Assembly: GCA_963789885.1 (NCBI GenBank)
Contig: CAWBNB010000029.1
Span: 62,001-126,000, forward strand
DNA: 64,000 nucleotides
Direction: 5' to 3'
Source of the DNA: DATEDA01 sp963789885
Lineage (GTDB): Bacteria > Pseudomonadota > Gammaproteobacteria > Burkholderiales > SG8-39
Each line of letters opens with the position of its first letter. Positions within the stretch are counted from its first letter, which is position 1. A program made the translations under genes and the position numbers. Shown piece after piece: positions 46,442-54,743 of this stretch. The notes beneath the pieces were generated by a model, which did no database searches, was not told the DNA's origin, and saw only the letters and a program-made list of their open reading frames with translations.

Positions 46442-47551
46442 CTACGGGTGCTCGTTCCTGGCTTGTTGCACCAGCGTAGGCAGCATGCTTCCGCCGGCGA
46501 CGTAGTTGAAATCTGACGCCTGTCCGGACACAACACCGACGGCGTAAGGCCCATCGGACCAGAAACCGAAGATCGGGCTGCCGGACTGGCCCGGCCAGTT
46601 GTCGAACGTGTTGCTTCGGACCAGCCGCGTCGACCCCGAGGCCGAGTCAAGCTCGTTGAGCCTGAAGTCAGTCTGCCACGCGGCGATCTCGCCGCTGCCG
46701 CTCCAGTCCTGCGGGTAGCCGATGCTGTGCCAGTACGTCGTGGCGTCGTCCCAGCGGTTGTCATAGGTGCGGCTCCCGAGCCATCCGTACGTCAGACCGA
46801 TCGGTTGGTCGAGCACGATGACCGCGTAGTCCTCGTCCGCGACGTCGGCCGAGTAGCTGCTCGAACTGACCCTCGTCGCCGCGTACGCCCAGGTTCCGTT
46901 GGCCGAGGCCAGCCACGAGGTGTCCGAGTACATCACGTAGACCGTCATCCAACCGGGTGTCCAGTCGACGCAATGGCTCGCGGTCAACACATGGCGCGGC
47001 CCGATGAGCACGCCGCTGCCCGCCCAACCGCGCGGCGTGACGATGCGAACGAGGCACCGCCACGGATAGGTCGTGTCGTAGTAGGCGCGACGCCCGTCGG
47101 GCGAGAAGATGGTGGTCGGGTCGTAACGCAGTTTGCCGAACTTCATTTGCAGACGCTTCGGCACGCGCCGGGTGCGCGGTCGGACCGCGACCTTGGCGAC
47201 GTCGGTCGCGGGCATCGACGCGGGCATGGCGTCGATGACCACGCGTGCGAGTTGCCGCGTCGGGATCAGCCGCCTCTGAAGTGGCGGGGGCGGGACCGGG
47301 TGCAACTCGCGTCCGCCGACAACGAGTTCCACTTCCCACCTCGCTGCCGCACCGCGTCCGCGCTTGGTCAGCCGGGTCTTGACCGACGGCGGTCCGTCCG
47401 CGTCGGCCGGTAATGCGAGCACTGTCTTTCGTTCGGTGAACGCGTCGGGCCGGACGTCGTGCGTCGGTGGACGGATCGTTCTCCGCCTAAGCCTCTTGAC
47501 ATCAAACGGTGGTTTAGACCGTCGTCGAACGCGCGTCCTCCTGGTTGCCAT
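46442..47551 (-). CDS. Trypsin-like (V8/S1-type) serine peptidase
   Basis: A 369-aa protein starting at 47551 after a strong AAGGGGGAG ribosome site (an upstream in-frame Met at 47602 is less likely). The chymotrypsin-fold triad is visible: His193 in LTASHCVDW, Asp241 in DEDYAVIVLD and Ser323 in GQSGSPIFG. The first 45 residues are strongly basic with no signal peptide, and about 100 more residues before the protease domain match nothing I recognise. It is the only intact gene between two attachment-like repeats, so it looks like island cargo. Export, target and role are unknown. Confidence 0.82.
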   Translation of the reverse strand: MATRRTRVRRRSKPPFDVKRLRRRTIRPPTHDVRPDAFTERKTVLALPADADGPPSVKTRLTKRGRGAAARWEVELVVGGRELHPVPPPPLQRRLIPTRQLARVVIDAMPASMPATDVAKVAVRPRTRRVPKRLQMKFGKLRYDPTTIFSPDGRRAYYDTTYPWRCLVRIVTPRGWAGSGVLIGPRHVLTASHCVDWTPGWMTVYVMYSDTSWLASANGTWAYAATRVSSSSYSADVADEDYAVIVLDQPIGLTYGWLGSRTYDNRWDDATTYWHSIGYPQDWSGSGEIAAWQTDFRLNELDSASGSTRLVRSNTFDNWPGQSGSPIFGFWSDGPYAVGVVSGQASDFNYVAGGSMLPTLVQQARNEHP

Positions 47552-47647
47552 AGGACTCCCCCTTCGATGAAACTTTGACGAGTACCGTAAGTGTGAGCCC
47601 ATTTAGAGGCGCGGGCCATAGTCCATGCAACCTACATTGTTCGTCGA

Positions 47648-47668
47648 ATTGTGATTGCTCTTCCCCGT
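47648..47668 (+). repeat. Internal attachment-like site, copy 2
   Basis: ATTGTGATTGCTCT followed by TCCCCG, matching the left junction at 45161 over 20 bases with one mismatch. It sits at the break point of the second integrase fragment, which suggests a junction between two island units. Confidence 0.6.
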
Positions 47669-47894
47669 CGCGATGCACCCCGACTTCTTGACGCACGAGT
47701 CCACGAGGATCTGCAAGGCGGCGGGCGTCGAGGGCTTGCGGCTGCACGATCTGCGGGCCGAGGCGGTGTCGCGGCTCTTCGAGCGCGGGCTATCGCTGCC
47801 CCAGGTGCGCGCGATCAGCCGCCACAAGTCGACGGCGCTACTGCGCTACGTCAGGCACACCGACGTCGAGGGGCTGCGCGCGAAGTTGGGGTGA
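47651..47894 (+). pseudogene. Tyrosine recombinase remnant, C-terminal end only
   Basis: About 80 codons encode MHPDFLTH, then GLRLHDLRAEAVSRLFERGLSL, SRHKSTALLRYVR and GLRAKLG. This is very close to the C-terminus of the integrase ending at 46212, with the HxxR, His and Tyr residues. The N-terminal two thirds are absent; the fragment begins at the internal attachment-like repeat. It cannot be active. Confidence 0.85.
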
Positions 47895-48036
47895 GGCTCA
47901 CGCTCACGCCCCCAGCGTCAGTTCAGATTAACAGGCGGGGTTCGCGCCCGGAGAACGATGCAAGACGTTGACGTGTGTAAATAATAAGCACGTACTTGGT
48001 CGGCTATTGGGATTCATGGAGCATCCCATCAGGTGC

Positions 48037-48465
48037 TCAGTCGATCTTTATCCCGAGCGCTTTGACGACTGGCGTCCAGAGTGCAACATCGGCTGCGAGG
48101 GACCGACGGAATTTTTCGGGATCGGAGTCGAGAGTGGGTTCGATACCCGCGTCGATCAACATCCGCTGGAAGGCCGGTTCGGCGACCGCCGTGCGCGTCG
48201 CCTGCGCAATCTGTTCGATGATCCCGATGGGCGTCCCGGCCGGCGCGAGCAGCCCAATGGAGCCTCTCACGGTCATGCCGGGGAAGCCCAGTTCGGCCGC
48301 CGTCGGAAGCTCAGGCGCAGCGATGAGCCTCGTGGGATTCGTCACGGCCAGAATCCGCAGCTTGCCGGACCGATGGAATTCGAGCACCTGCCCGGTCACC
48401 CCTGGCGTACCCATCGGAACTTGTCCGCCGATTAGGTCTGTGACCAATGGGCCGGTGCCCCAATG
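48037..48465 (-). pseudogene. TctC/Bug-family solute-binding protein fragment
   Basis: The C-terminal half of a tripartite tricarboxylate transporter binding protein: GTGPLVTDLIGGQVPMG, GKLRILAVTNPTRL, LPTAAELGFPGM and PAGTP are family blocks. The signal peptide and first lobe are missing; upstream of LHWGTGP the sequence matches nothing. It is therefore a dead gene fragment within the island. Bug proteins are abundant in Betaproteobacteria. Confidence 0.8.
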
Positions 48466-48501
48466 CAACCAGACGACGCTACACGGCAGTGACGCGCCCA
48501 T

Positions 48502-49042
48502 CGCTTTTGGCCTATCTCGGCCGGATGATGGGCACCGCGATCTGACACTAGCCGTCAGATCAAGTCCCGGTCGCTACACATGATTGGATTACTTCGTCGA
48601 CCAGTGGAAGTCCAACGATACTACCCGTTCCGTCGGGGTTCGCGCCCCGCCGGCGGGTGACTGCTTTCCGGATATTTTCGCGTCGCCCTCGAATGTCTCC
48701 AGTTGGGCCGGCTGTGTGAGTTCGCAGCCAAGCCCGTGAGTTGCCACTCGCGAATTTACGCCCGATTTTCCAACTGCGGCTTTCGGCGAACTTCATAATC
48801 TGCCGCAGTCGGCCACCAGTTGATGTTCGTAACCGCCCCCCTTGAAATTCGCCTTCGAGACAATGGCCGCGTTCGCGAGCATCCAAGCGAGCGGCACTGT
48901 CCACGCCATCGGAGTAGTCTTGGTCGCGGCGCTTCCTTCCCATCCAGCACGCACGGCCCCGGAGGAATGGTGATCTCCTTCCGCATCGGCCTGTCGGCTC
49001 GACGACCGCCAACGCAACGTCAACCAACGATGGGGGCGAATG
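48502..49042. other. Island spacer without recognised gene
   Basis: 541 bp with no convincing gene. A minus-strand frame from 48560 to 49111 is open, but its translation is low in recognisable features and overlaps a repeat copy (48706-48817), so I treat it as spurious. GC content looks lower than in the core genes. Confidence 0.5.
48706..48817 (+). repeat. Diverged direct repeat, copy A
   Basis: About 112 bp that align with 50602-50712. Matching blocks include GTGAGTTCGCA, AAGCCCGT, TTTCGG and TCGGCCAC. By eye about 65-70 percent of positions agree, too diverged for a recent duplication. Confidence 0.6.
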
Positions 49043-49132
49043 ATGGCAACGTATATCAACCTGGTGAACTTCACCGATCGGGGAATCCGCAACATCAGGG
49101 GTGGTCCGCAAACGCCGGGGGGTAGCGGCTAG
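49043..49132 (+). pseudogene. GYD-domain protein, N-terminal fragment
   Basis: Twenty-nine codons encode MATYINLVNFTDRGIRNIRG and then nine unrelated residues before a stop. The beginning is that of GYD-domain proteins (about 100 aa, role unknown), which continue with a long helix here absent. The rest of the gene is deleted. The fragment lies just before the MBL-fold lipoprotein gene. Confidence 0.6.
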
Positions 49133-49177
49133 GCAGGACGCGGTGCACGCGTCGAGCGAACCTTAGAGGAGACAGTC

Positions 49178-50239
49178 ATGCGATCGACTCGCTTTTTTCT
49201 GCTGATGATGACGCTCTGGTTGACTTGGATGCTGCAAGGCTGCGCCTCGACGGAATCGGTGGGCCGAGCGGCCACCCCTGCGCCGGCGCGCATCACCGTG
49301 CTCTACGACGCCTTCGGCAAGGATGCGGCCATGACCAAAGACTGGGGCTACGCCGCGCTGGTGGAGGTGAACGGCAAGCGCATTCTCTTCGATACTGGCG
49401 ATGACCCGGAGAATTTTGCCAAGAACGTCAAGGCCAAGGGCGTCGACCTCACCAGGCTCGACTTCGTGGTCTTGTCGCACCGCCACGGCGATCACATGGG
49501 CGGTTTAACCTATCTCCTAAGCGTGAACCCGAAGGTGAAGATCTACGCGCCGAAGGAAACCTTTGGCATCTATGGCTCCGACCTGCCGAGCAAGTTCTAT
49601 CGCAAGGCCGAGTCGCTACCCGCCGAGATGCGCTACTACGACGGCTCGCCGCCCGAGATCATGAAGTTCGGCACCGCCTTTCCCGGCGCCAACATTCAGT
49701 TGATCGACAAGACCACGGAAGTGGCACCGGGCATCACGCTGATCGCCCTGGTGTCCGATGCGCCCGGAACCAAGGAATTGAAGGAGCTGTCGCTCGCCAT
49801 CAAAACGTCCGAGGGCTTGGTGCTGGTGGTCGGCTGCTCGCATCCGGGCATAGAGGCCATCGTCGCCGAAGCGGTGAAGATTGATCCGCACATCCATTTC
49901 ATCGCCGGCGGTTTCCATCTGGTGGTGGCGCAGGACCCGGCTATCGAGAAAGTCGCCACCGCGCTGCTCAACACCTACAAGGTCGATTACATCGCCCCCG
50001 GCCACTGCACCGGCGAGCCGACCTTCGCCGCGCTGCAAAAGGCGTTCGGCGACCGCTACCTCTACGCCGGACTGGGAACGACTCTGGGTGTGGGTGCGAA
50101 CCCGCGCGCCGAATCGGATCGAACCGCTACCTATGCGCTGGACGAAAGCGATTTGCACCGCTATCGCATGCTGCTCGCCCAGAGCGACGACTTAGGCGAC
50201 AGCGGACCCGAGGCGGTGCGGCTCGCGCAAGCGAAGTAG
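49178..50239 (+). CDS. MBL-fold metallohydrolase lipoprotein
   Basis: A 353-aa protein with a strong GAGGAG ribosome site. Residues 1-21 are a lipoprotein signal ending in the lipobox MLQGC. The enzyme part has the dizinc motif SHRHGDHMGG, GCSHPGIEAIV, GGFHLV and the C-terminal PGHCTGEPTF. That pattern matches the MJ0301-like group sometimes annotated as dihydropterin-ribofuranosyl-aminobenzene-phosphate synthases. Membrane anchoring outside the cytoplasm makes a hydrolase of small molecules more likely. It lies within the island; substrate unknown. Confidence 0.87.
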   Translation: MRSTRFFLLMMTLWLTWMLQGCASTESVGRAATPAPARITVLYDAFGKDAAMTKDWGYAALVEVNGKRILFDTGDDPENFAKNVKAKGVDLTRLDFVVLSHRHGDHMGGLTYLLSVNPKVKIYAPKETFGIYGSDLPSKFYRKAESLPAEMRYYDGSPPEIMKFGTAFPGANIQLIDKTTEVAPGITLIALVSDAPGTKELKELSLAIKTSEGLVLVVGCSHPGIEAIVAEAVKIDPHIHFIAGGFHLVVAQDPAIEKVATALLNTYKVDYIAPGHCTGEPTFAALQKAFGDRYLYAGLGTTLGVGANPRAESDRTATYALDESDLHRYRMLLAQSDDLGDSGPEAVRLAQAK

Positions 50240-50865
50240 CCGCTAGGCAAAGGGGCGTGCGGATTGGCTGCGCGCCCGCTGTCACATTTCTTCCTAGTCG
50301 GATTGGGCTCGGTCCCCGATAGGCCATACATCGAAAGGGGATCACAATGTTTGGTCTCGGCTTTAGAGTCTTAGACGGCCGCTTTCGGGAAGATCGAATG
50401 TCTCCTTGGGGTCGATCGCGCTACTTCAATCCGTTGAGCAGCGGCCGGTCGACAGTTTTTTCGCGACGGCCGGCATCGCCGATGCTCGAACGTCGGCTTC
50501 AGAGATTTCGGCGCGGCGCGCACGACGTTGTGCTACGTCTGCTGTACCTTGGAACCAGTCGTTCCGAATGTGGCGTTACGAGCGGATGAACGGCTGTTCA
50601 TGGCCGGTTGCGTGAGTTCGCAACTAAGCCCGTAAGCTGCCTTTCGCGGCAGAGCCTGATTCTTCCAAAACCCGCTTTCGGTGAACATAGAGAACCGCGG
50701 CTGTCGGCCACGAGCGGTCGGTCGCCGCGACCGCTCAATTCGCTGCAAAGCAGTCGTTCCCGCTGCGCGCCGACGGTTTGCTCTAACGAGATCCGTAGTT
50801 GTAAATCGGCAGATCAGAGGGTCCGGGGCGTGATCTATCGATACGTCTCAGTAGTGATAATCATC
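50240..50865. other. Island spacer before IS110 element
   Basis: 626 bp with no convincing gene. A plus-strand frame at 50347-50589 has no recognisable features. The segment holds repeat copy B (50602-50712). Confidence 0.5.
50602..50712 (+). repeat. Diverged direct repeat, copy B
   Basis: Aligns with 48706-48817 in the same orientation. Both copies flank the GYD fragment and MBL-lipoprotein gene, with the copies about 1.9 kb apart. The origin is unknown; it could be the remains of an older mobile unit. Confidence 0.6.
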
Positions 50866-50875
50866 TAGCCGGCCT

Positions 50876-50899
50876 CCCCACCGCCTCACGGCGGTGGGG
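50876..50899 (+). ncRNA. Hairpin in the left leader of the IS110 element
   Basis: CCCCACCGCC and GGCGGTGGGG form a perfect 10-bp stem with a 4-nt loop, 45 bp before the transposase ATG. It may be part of a guide (bridge) RNA or of a transcription block at the IS end; only the stem is visible. Confidence 0.35.
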
Positions 50900-50943
50900 G
50901 TTAGAGTGAGTTTGCGAACGCTCAAACCCAAAGGAGGCCGAAC

Positions 50944-51957
50944 ATGAAATATAGCGGAATCGATCTGCATTCGAACAACAGCGTGGTCGTGGTGACCGAC
51001 GACTCCGATCGCACGCTCGTGAGTCGGCGTGTGCCCAACAGCTTGCCGGCGGTGCTCGCGGTGCTTGAGCCTCATCGGGGTGAGATCGTCGGCGTGGTAG
51101 TCGAAGCGACGTATAACTGGTACTGGATCGTGGACGGTTTGCAGGCCGCCGGTTACCGCATGCATCTGGCGAACCCGGCGGCGATCAAACGCTATGAGGG
51201 CCTGAAGCGAAGCGGGGACGAAGCCGATGCGGCCTATCTTGCCCACCTGTTGCGTCTGGGCCTGCTGCCGGAGGGCTACATCTGCCCGAGGGAACACCGG
51301 GCAGTACGCGATCTGGCCCGAAAGCGCATGCAATTGGTGCGCTCGCGCACCCAGCACATCCTGGCGGTGGAGAACATTCAGGCGCGCGAGAGCGGTGCTC
51401 GGATGAAGGCCGAGCAGATCAAGCGGCTTGAAGCGAAGACCGTAGAGACGATGCCGCTGCTGCAGGAGGTGAAGCTGGCGATGCAGGCGAACCTGGCGGT
51501 CATCGGCACCCTCACCAAGCAGATCGACAAGCTCGAGGGCTGTTTGCATAAGCGGGTGCGGCTGCGGGAAGAATTCGGCTTGCTCAAGAGCGCCCCCGGC
51601 ATTGGCGAGACGCTGGCCACGACAATCATGTTGGAGACGGGCACGGTGGCGCGCTTTGCCCGGGTGGGGAACTTCAGCTCCTACTGCCGCTGTGTCGACA
51701 GCGAGCGCATCTCGAACGGCAAGAAGAAGGGCGAAGGCAATGTCAAGAACGGCAACGCCTACCTCGCCTGGGCATTCGTCGAGGCGGCGCATTATGCGCG
51801 GCGCTTCTGCCCCGAGGCGAAACGCTTCTACGAGCGCAAGCGGGCGAAGACCAACACCATCGTGGCGACCAAAGCGCTGGCGCACAAGCTCGCGCGCGCC
51901 TGCTACCACGTGCTGCGCGAGCACAAACCGTTCGACGTGCAGCGATGCTTCGGATGA
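50944..51957 (+). CDS. IS110-family transposase
   Basis: A 337-aa DEDD recombinase. The N-terminal RuvC-like acidic residues lie in YSGIDLHSNN, VVVEATYNWYW and GDEADAAYLAHLL. The C-terminal part has the transposase_20 helix-hairpin LLKSAPGIGETLATTIMLETG and the serine-containing NFSSYCRCVDS. The ribosome site AAGGAGG precedes the ATG. Length is normal and no disruption is seen, so the element may be active. Confidence 0.93.
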   Translation: MKYSGIDLHSNNSVVVVTDDSDRTLVSRRVPNSLPAVLAVLEPHRGEIVGVVVEATYNWYWIVDGLQAAGYRMHLANPAAIKRYEGLKRSGDEADAAYLAHLLRLGLLPEGYICPREHRAVRDLARKRMQLVRSRTQHILAVENIQARESGARMKAEQIKRLEAKTVETMPLLQEVKLAMQANLAVIGTLTKQIDKLEGCLHKRVRLREEFGLLKSAPGIGETLATTIMLETGTVARFARVGNFSSYCRCVDSERISNGKKKGEGNVKNGNAYLAWAFVEAAHYARRFCPEAKRFYERKRAKTNTIVATKALAHKLARACYHVLREHKPFDVQRCFG

Positions 51958-52369
51958 AGGTTCGGCGAGGCGCAATGAGCCAGGTATTTGGACTGGAGCG
52001 AAACCGACAGTAGTGATTGGACGTTGCGCCTTCGCCATACCGATGCTTGTGACCCATCGCCCAAGCCGCGAGCCAGCCAAGGATTGGCGCCACGAGTGGC
52101 AGCCACGATTGTGTGAACAATCCCTTTGGACACGGCTTGGCACCAACGTTTCTCTGGGGTGGCAGAGGCCACCAGGGCGGAGGCTTGCTGCATCGCCATT
52201 CGCTTGATCCCGATGGGTGTCTGGCGCGATTGGGTTCGCAGCCAGCCGAGCGAGAAAACGGGTGCGATTGAGGTATCGAGCATCGATCTGACGAGCTCTG
52301 GTTTGAGGAAACGCCGTGACTTCACGTCGCATGAGAATCGTTTGCCCCTTGACATCGGCCGGCTAATGG
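51958..52369 (+). other. IS110 3' non-coding region
   Basis: About 400 bp without a plausible gene between the IS110 transposase and the IS4 inverted repeat. In some members of this family the guide RNA is encoded next to the transposase; this segment is the longest candidate. No specific guide loop can be assigned by eye. Confidence 0.4.
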
Positions 52370-53676
52370 GTGTCCGGTTAAGCGCTTCTCGCCGAAGCGC
52401 AGGCACTTGATCTGATTAAGCAATGTTCCATTTTTTCTGTGTCACCGACTTGAACGCCGCACTGGGCGAAGCTGCCGTTCTTTGCAGCCGGAGTGCCGTT
52501 CATGTATGCAGGTCAGTTGGTGTTCGCGCAGCTGATGGAGCATTTGCCGTGGCAGACGTTTCGACGCATCGTCGAGCGCTACGGCGGCGATCGTCGCGTG
52601 CGCGATTTCAGCTGCGCGAATCAATTGCGCTGCATGGCCTTCGCGCAGCTCGCGTATCGCGAGAGTCTGCGCGACATCGAGACCTGTCTGCGTGCGCAAG
52701 CGGCCAAGCTCTATCACCTTGGGATTCGCGGAACGGTGGCGCGCAGCACGCTGGCCGACGCGAACGAAGCGCGCGACTGGCGTATCTACGCCGAGTTCGC
52801 GCAGCACCTCATTCGCATCGCGCGCCGGCTCTATCTCGACGAGCCCTTCGGCGTGGATCTCAAGAACACTGTCTACGCGCTCGATTCCACCACGATCGAC
52901 TTGTGTTTGACGCTGTTCGCGTGGGCACCCTTCCGATCGACCAAGGCGGCGATCAAACTGCACACGTTGATCGACCTGCGCGGCAACATCCCGAGCTTCA
53001 TCCACATCTCCGACGGGAAACTGCACGACGTCAACGTGCTCGACGAGTTGCTGCCCGAGCCCGGCGCCTTCTACGTGATGGACCGCGGCTATCTCGACTT
53101 CGAGCGCCTGCATCGGTTGCACTTGCTCGGAGCCTTCTTCGTGACCCGCGCCAAATCCAATCTCAAGGCCACGCGTCGCTACTCCCACGCCGTAGATCGA
53201 TCCACCGGACTCATCTGCGATCAGACGATCACGCTCACGGTGTTCTATTCCAAGACGGGCTATCCCGAGGCGCTGCGCCGCATTCGGTTCAAGACCGATG
53301 AGGGCAAGACGCTGGTGTTCTTGACCAACAACTTCGCGCTGCCCGCGATGACCATTACCGAGCTCTACCGTTGCCGCTGGCAGGTCGAACTGTTCTTCAA
53401 GTGGATCAAGCAGCATCTGCGAATCAAATCCTTCTTCGGCACTTCCGAGAACGCGGTCAAGATCCAGGTGTGGATCGCAATCAGCGTCTACGTGCTCGTG
53501 GCCATCGTCAGAAAGCGCCTGGCTCTGGACGCCTCGCTATATGAAACCCTACAGATCCTGAGTCTGACCCTGTTCGAGACAACACCATTGCATCAGCTGC
53601 TTACACTCACACCGCCTGACGCGATTTCCTCGAATTCGCCCAACCAGCTGAATCTGTTCGAAAGTTAACCGGACAC
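52370..53676 (+). mobile_element. IS4-family insertion sequence with 12-bp inverted repeats
   Basis: GTGTCCGGTTAA at 52370-52381 and its exact inverse TTAACCGGACAC at 53665-53676 bound a 1.3-kb unit with one transposase. No obvious target-site duplication flanks it. It starts about 10-15 bp after the presumed right end of the IS110 element. Confidence 0.85.
52493..53668 (+). CDS. IS4-family DDE transposase
   Basis: A 391-aa transposase (GTG start, or ATG at 52502). An N-terminal DUF4372-like segment (FAQLMEHLPWQTF) is followed by the DDE catalytic core: Asp in ALDSTTIDL, Asp in VMDRGYLDF and Glu in YRCRWQVELFFKWIKQHL, which has the IS4 YREK signature spacing. The frame is intact and ends 9 bp before the outer edge of the right inverted repeat. 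Confidence 0.93.
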   Translation: MPFMYAGQLVFAQLMEHLPWQTFRRIVERYGGDRRVRDFSCANQLRCMAFAQLAYRESLRDIETCLRAQAAKLYHLGIRGTVARSTLADANEARDWRIYAEFAQHLIRIARRLYLDEPFGVDLKNTVYALDSTTIDLCLTLFAWAPFRSTKAAIKLHTLIDLRGNIPSFIHISDGKLHDVNVLDELLPEPGAFYVMDRGYLDFERLHRLHLLGAFFVTRAKSNLKATRRYSHAVDRSTGLICDQTITLTVFYSKTGYPEALRRIRFKTDEGKTLVFLTNNFALPAMTITELYRCRWQVELFFKWIKQHLRIKSFFGTSENAVKIQVWIAISVYVLVAIVRKRLALDASLYETLQILSLTLFETTPLHQLLTLTPPDAISSNSPNQLNLFES

Positions 53677-53762
53677 TACTGGATACGTCTATGAGATACG
53701 TCGCTCGAGGTAGGCCGAGTGGTGGATTCCGGCCGTTAGCAAATCGAGCGAAGACTGGGTAA

Positions 53763-54743
53763 ATGACTCGCTTGTTGGAGCACCGCCGCTTGCCCTGGTA
53801 CTGGGTTGCGCTTTTCTACGCGGTCAACATCATCGTGGCGGGCGGGATATCCAGCCTGCTCCTGCTTCCGTTCACGGTTCGGGCCGCGGCAAACGACGCC
53901 GCACCAATGGTGACGCTCGTCGAAGGCAAGAGCACGCTCGCCTCCGGCTTCCACGGATACATTCCGGTCCCCGGGGTGCAGCTGCGCCAGTGCGACATCG
54001 TCCAGACGGGGCCGGAGAGTCTGATGCAGGTCGAGTTCCCGGATGGAAGCCGAATCGAGCTCGGGCCCGACTCGCGCTTTCTTTCCGACGTGCCGACTCC
54101 TGTCGGTTCGGAGCGGGTGGTCGGGCCCTACTTCCTGCATTCCGGCTGGCTCAAGCTGACGGTGGCGAAGCGGGACAACGCGCCCCCGTACCGCATCAAA
54201 ACGCCCTACTTCGACCTGGAGATGAACTCGGGTGTCGCGGTGCTAAATGTCGCGGACGGCGGACGATTCTTCATCGAGCAAGGCAAAGCCCTCGCGCTGG
54301 ATCCGTCCGGAACCCGTGGCGGAATGGAGATCGCCGCCAATCAGACGTACTCGCGCAAGTCGGCGGAATCGAGGCCCGCCGTGGTGAACCTGGCCGATCC
54401 GGCATTCGTCAAGAGCATGCCGCGGTCGTTTCGGGACACGCTGCCCGCCATGTATGCGAAGGTCAAGGGACGCGCTGCGCAGCCCAGACCGGCGCCGGAT
54501 TACGACTACGGGGCAGTCTCGGCGTGGTTGAGGACGCGTCCCGAGCTGCAACCGTGCATTGCCGGCGATCTTGTTCGCAATGTGCAGGAAATGCTGAAGC
54601 GTGAGGGACTCGACGTCGGACCCATCGACGGTATTCTCGGGCCGCGCACCGCGGCCGCGCTGCGTGAGTTTCAGCAGCAGCACGGGCTCGCTCGATCCGG
54701 CAAACCGGACGAGGCAACGCTGAACGAACTCAGCAAGCGCTAG
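53763..54743 (+). CDS. FecR-like and peptidoglycan-binding domain protein
   Basis: A 326-aa protein. A hydrophobic segment at about residues 12-38 (WVALFYAVNIIVAGGISSLLLL) anchors it in the membrane with the rest outside. Residues about 48-200 look like a FecR/OmpR-style beta domain (VEGKSTLASG, DIVQTGPESLMQVEFPDGSRIELGP). The last 75 residues are a peptidoglycan_binding_1 domain (VQEMLKREGLDVGPIDGILGPRTAAALREFQQQHGL). It probably ties a sensor-like domain to the cell wall. It lies at the right side of the IS4 element in the island. Confidence 0.8.
   Translation: MTRLLEHRRLPWYWVALFYAVNIIVAGGISSLLLLPFTVRAAANDAAPMVTLVEGKSTLASGFHGYIPVPGVQLRQCDIVQTGPESLMQVEFPDGSRIELGPDSRFLSDVPTPVGSERVVGPYFLHSGWLKLTVAKRDNAPPYRIKTPYFDLEMNSGVAVLNVADGGRFFIEQGKALALDPSGTRGGMEIAANQTYSRKSAESRPAVVNLADPAFVKSMPRSFRDTLPAMYAKVKGRAAQPRPAPDYDYGAVSAWLRTRPELQPCIAGDLVRNVQEMLKREGLDVGPIDGILGPRTAAALREFQQQHGLARSGKPDEATLNELSKR

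Larger units (their letters stand above)
50866..52360 (+). mobile_element. IS110-family insertion sequence (ends approximate)
   Basis: The transposase gene is flanked by a short left leader containing a strong hairpin (50876-50899) and by about 400 bp of downstream non-coding DNA. That DNA ends near GCCCCTTGACA (52345-52355), a sequence I associate with right ends of this IS group; TTGACA could serve as the -35 box of a junction promoter in the circular form. Members lack inverted repeats and use a structured RNA to choose targets, so exact ends cannot be read off. An IS4 element begins directly to the right. Confidence 0.7.

Noticed and set aside
46727..47413. Plus-strand frame opposite the trypsin-like protease
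   Set aside because: The minus strand has a complete catalytic triad and a strong ribosome site, so this is its shadow.
48560..49111. Minus-strand frame of 183 codons in the island
   Set aside because: No recognisable domain, overlaps the diverged repeat and the GYD fragment, and has no ribosome site.
50347..50589. Plus-strand 80-codon frame after the MBL gene
   Set aside because: Basic, low-information translation with no good start context; treated as non-coding.
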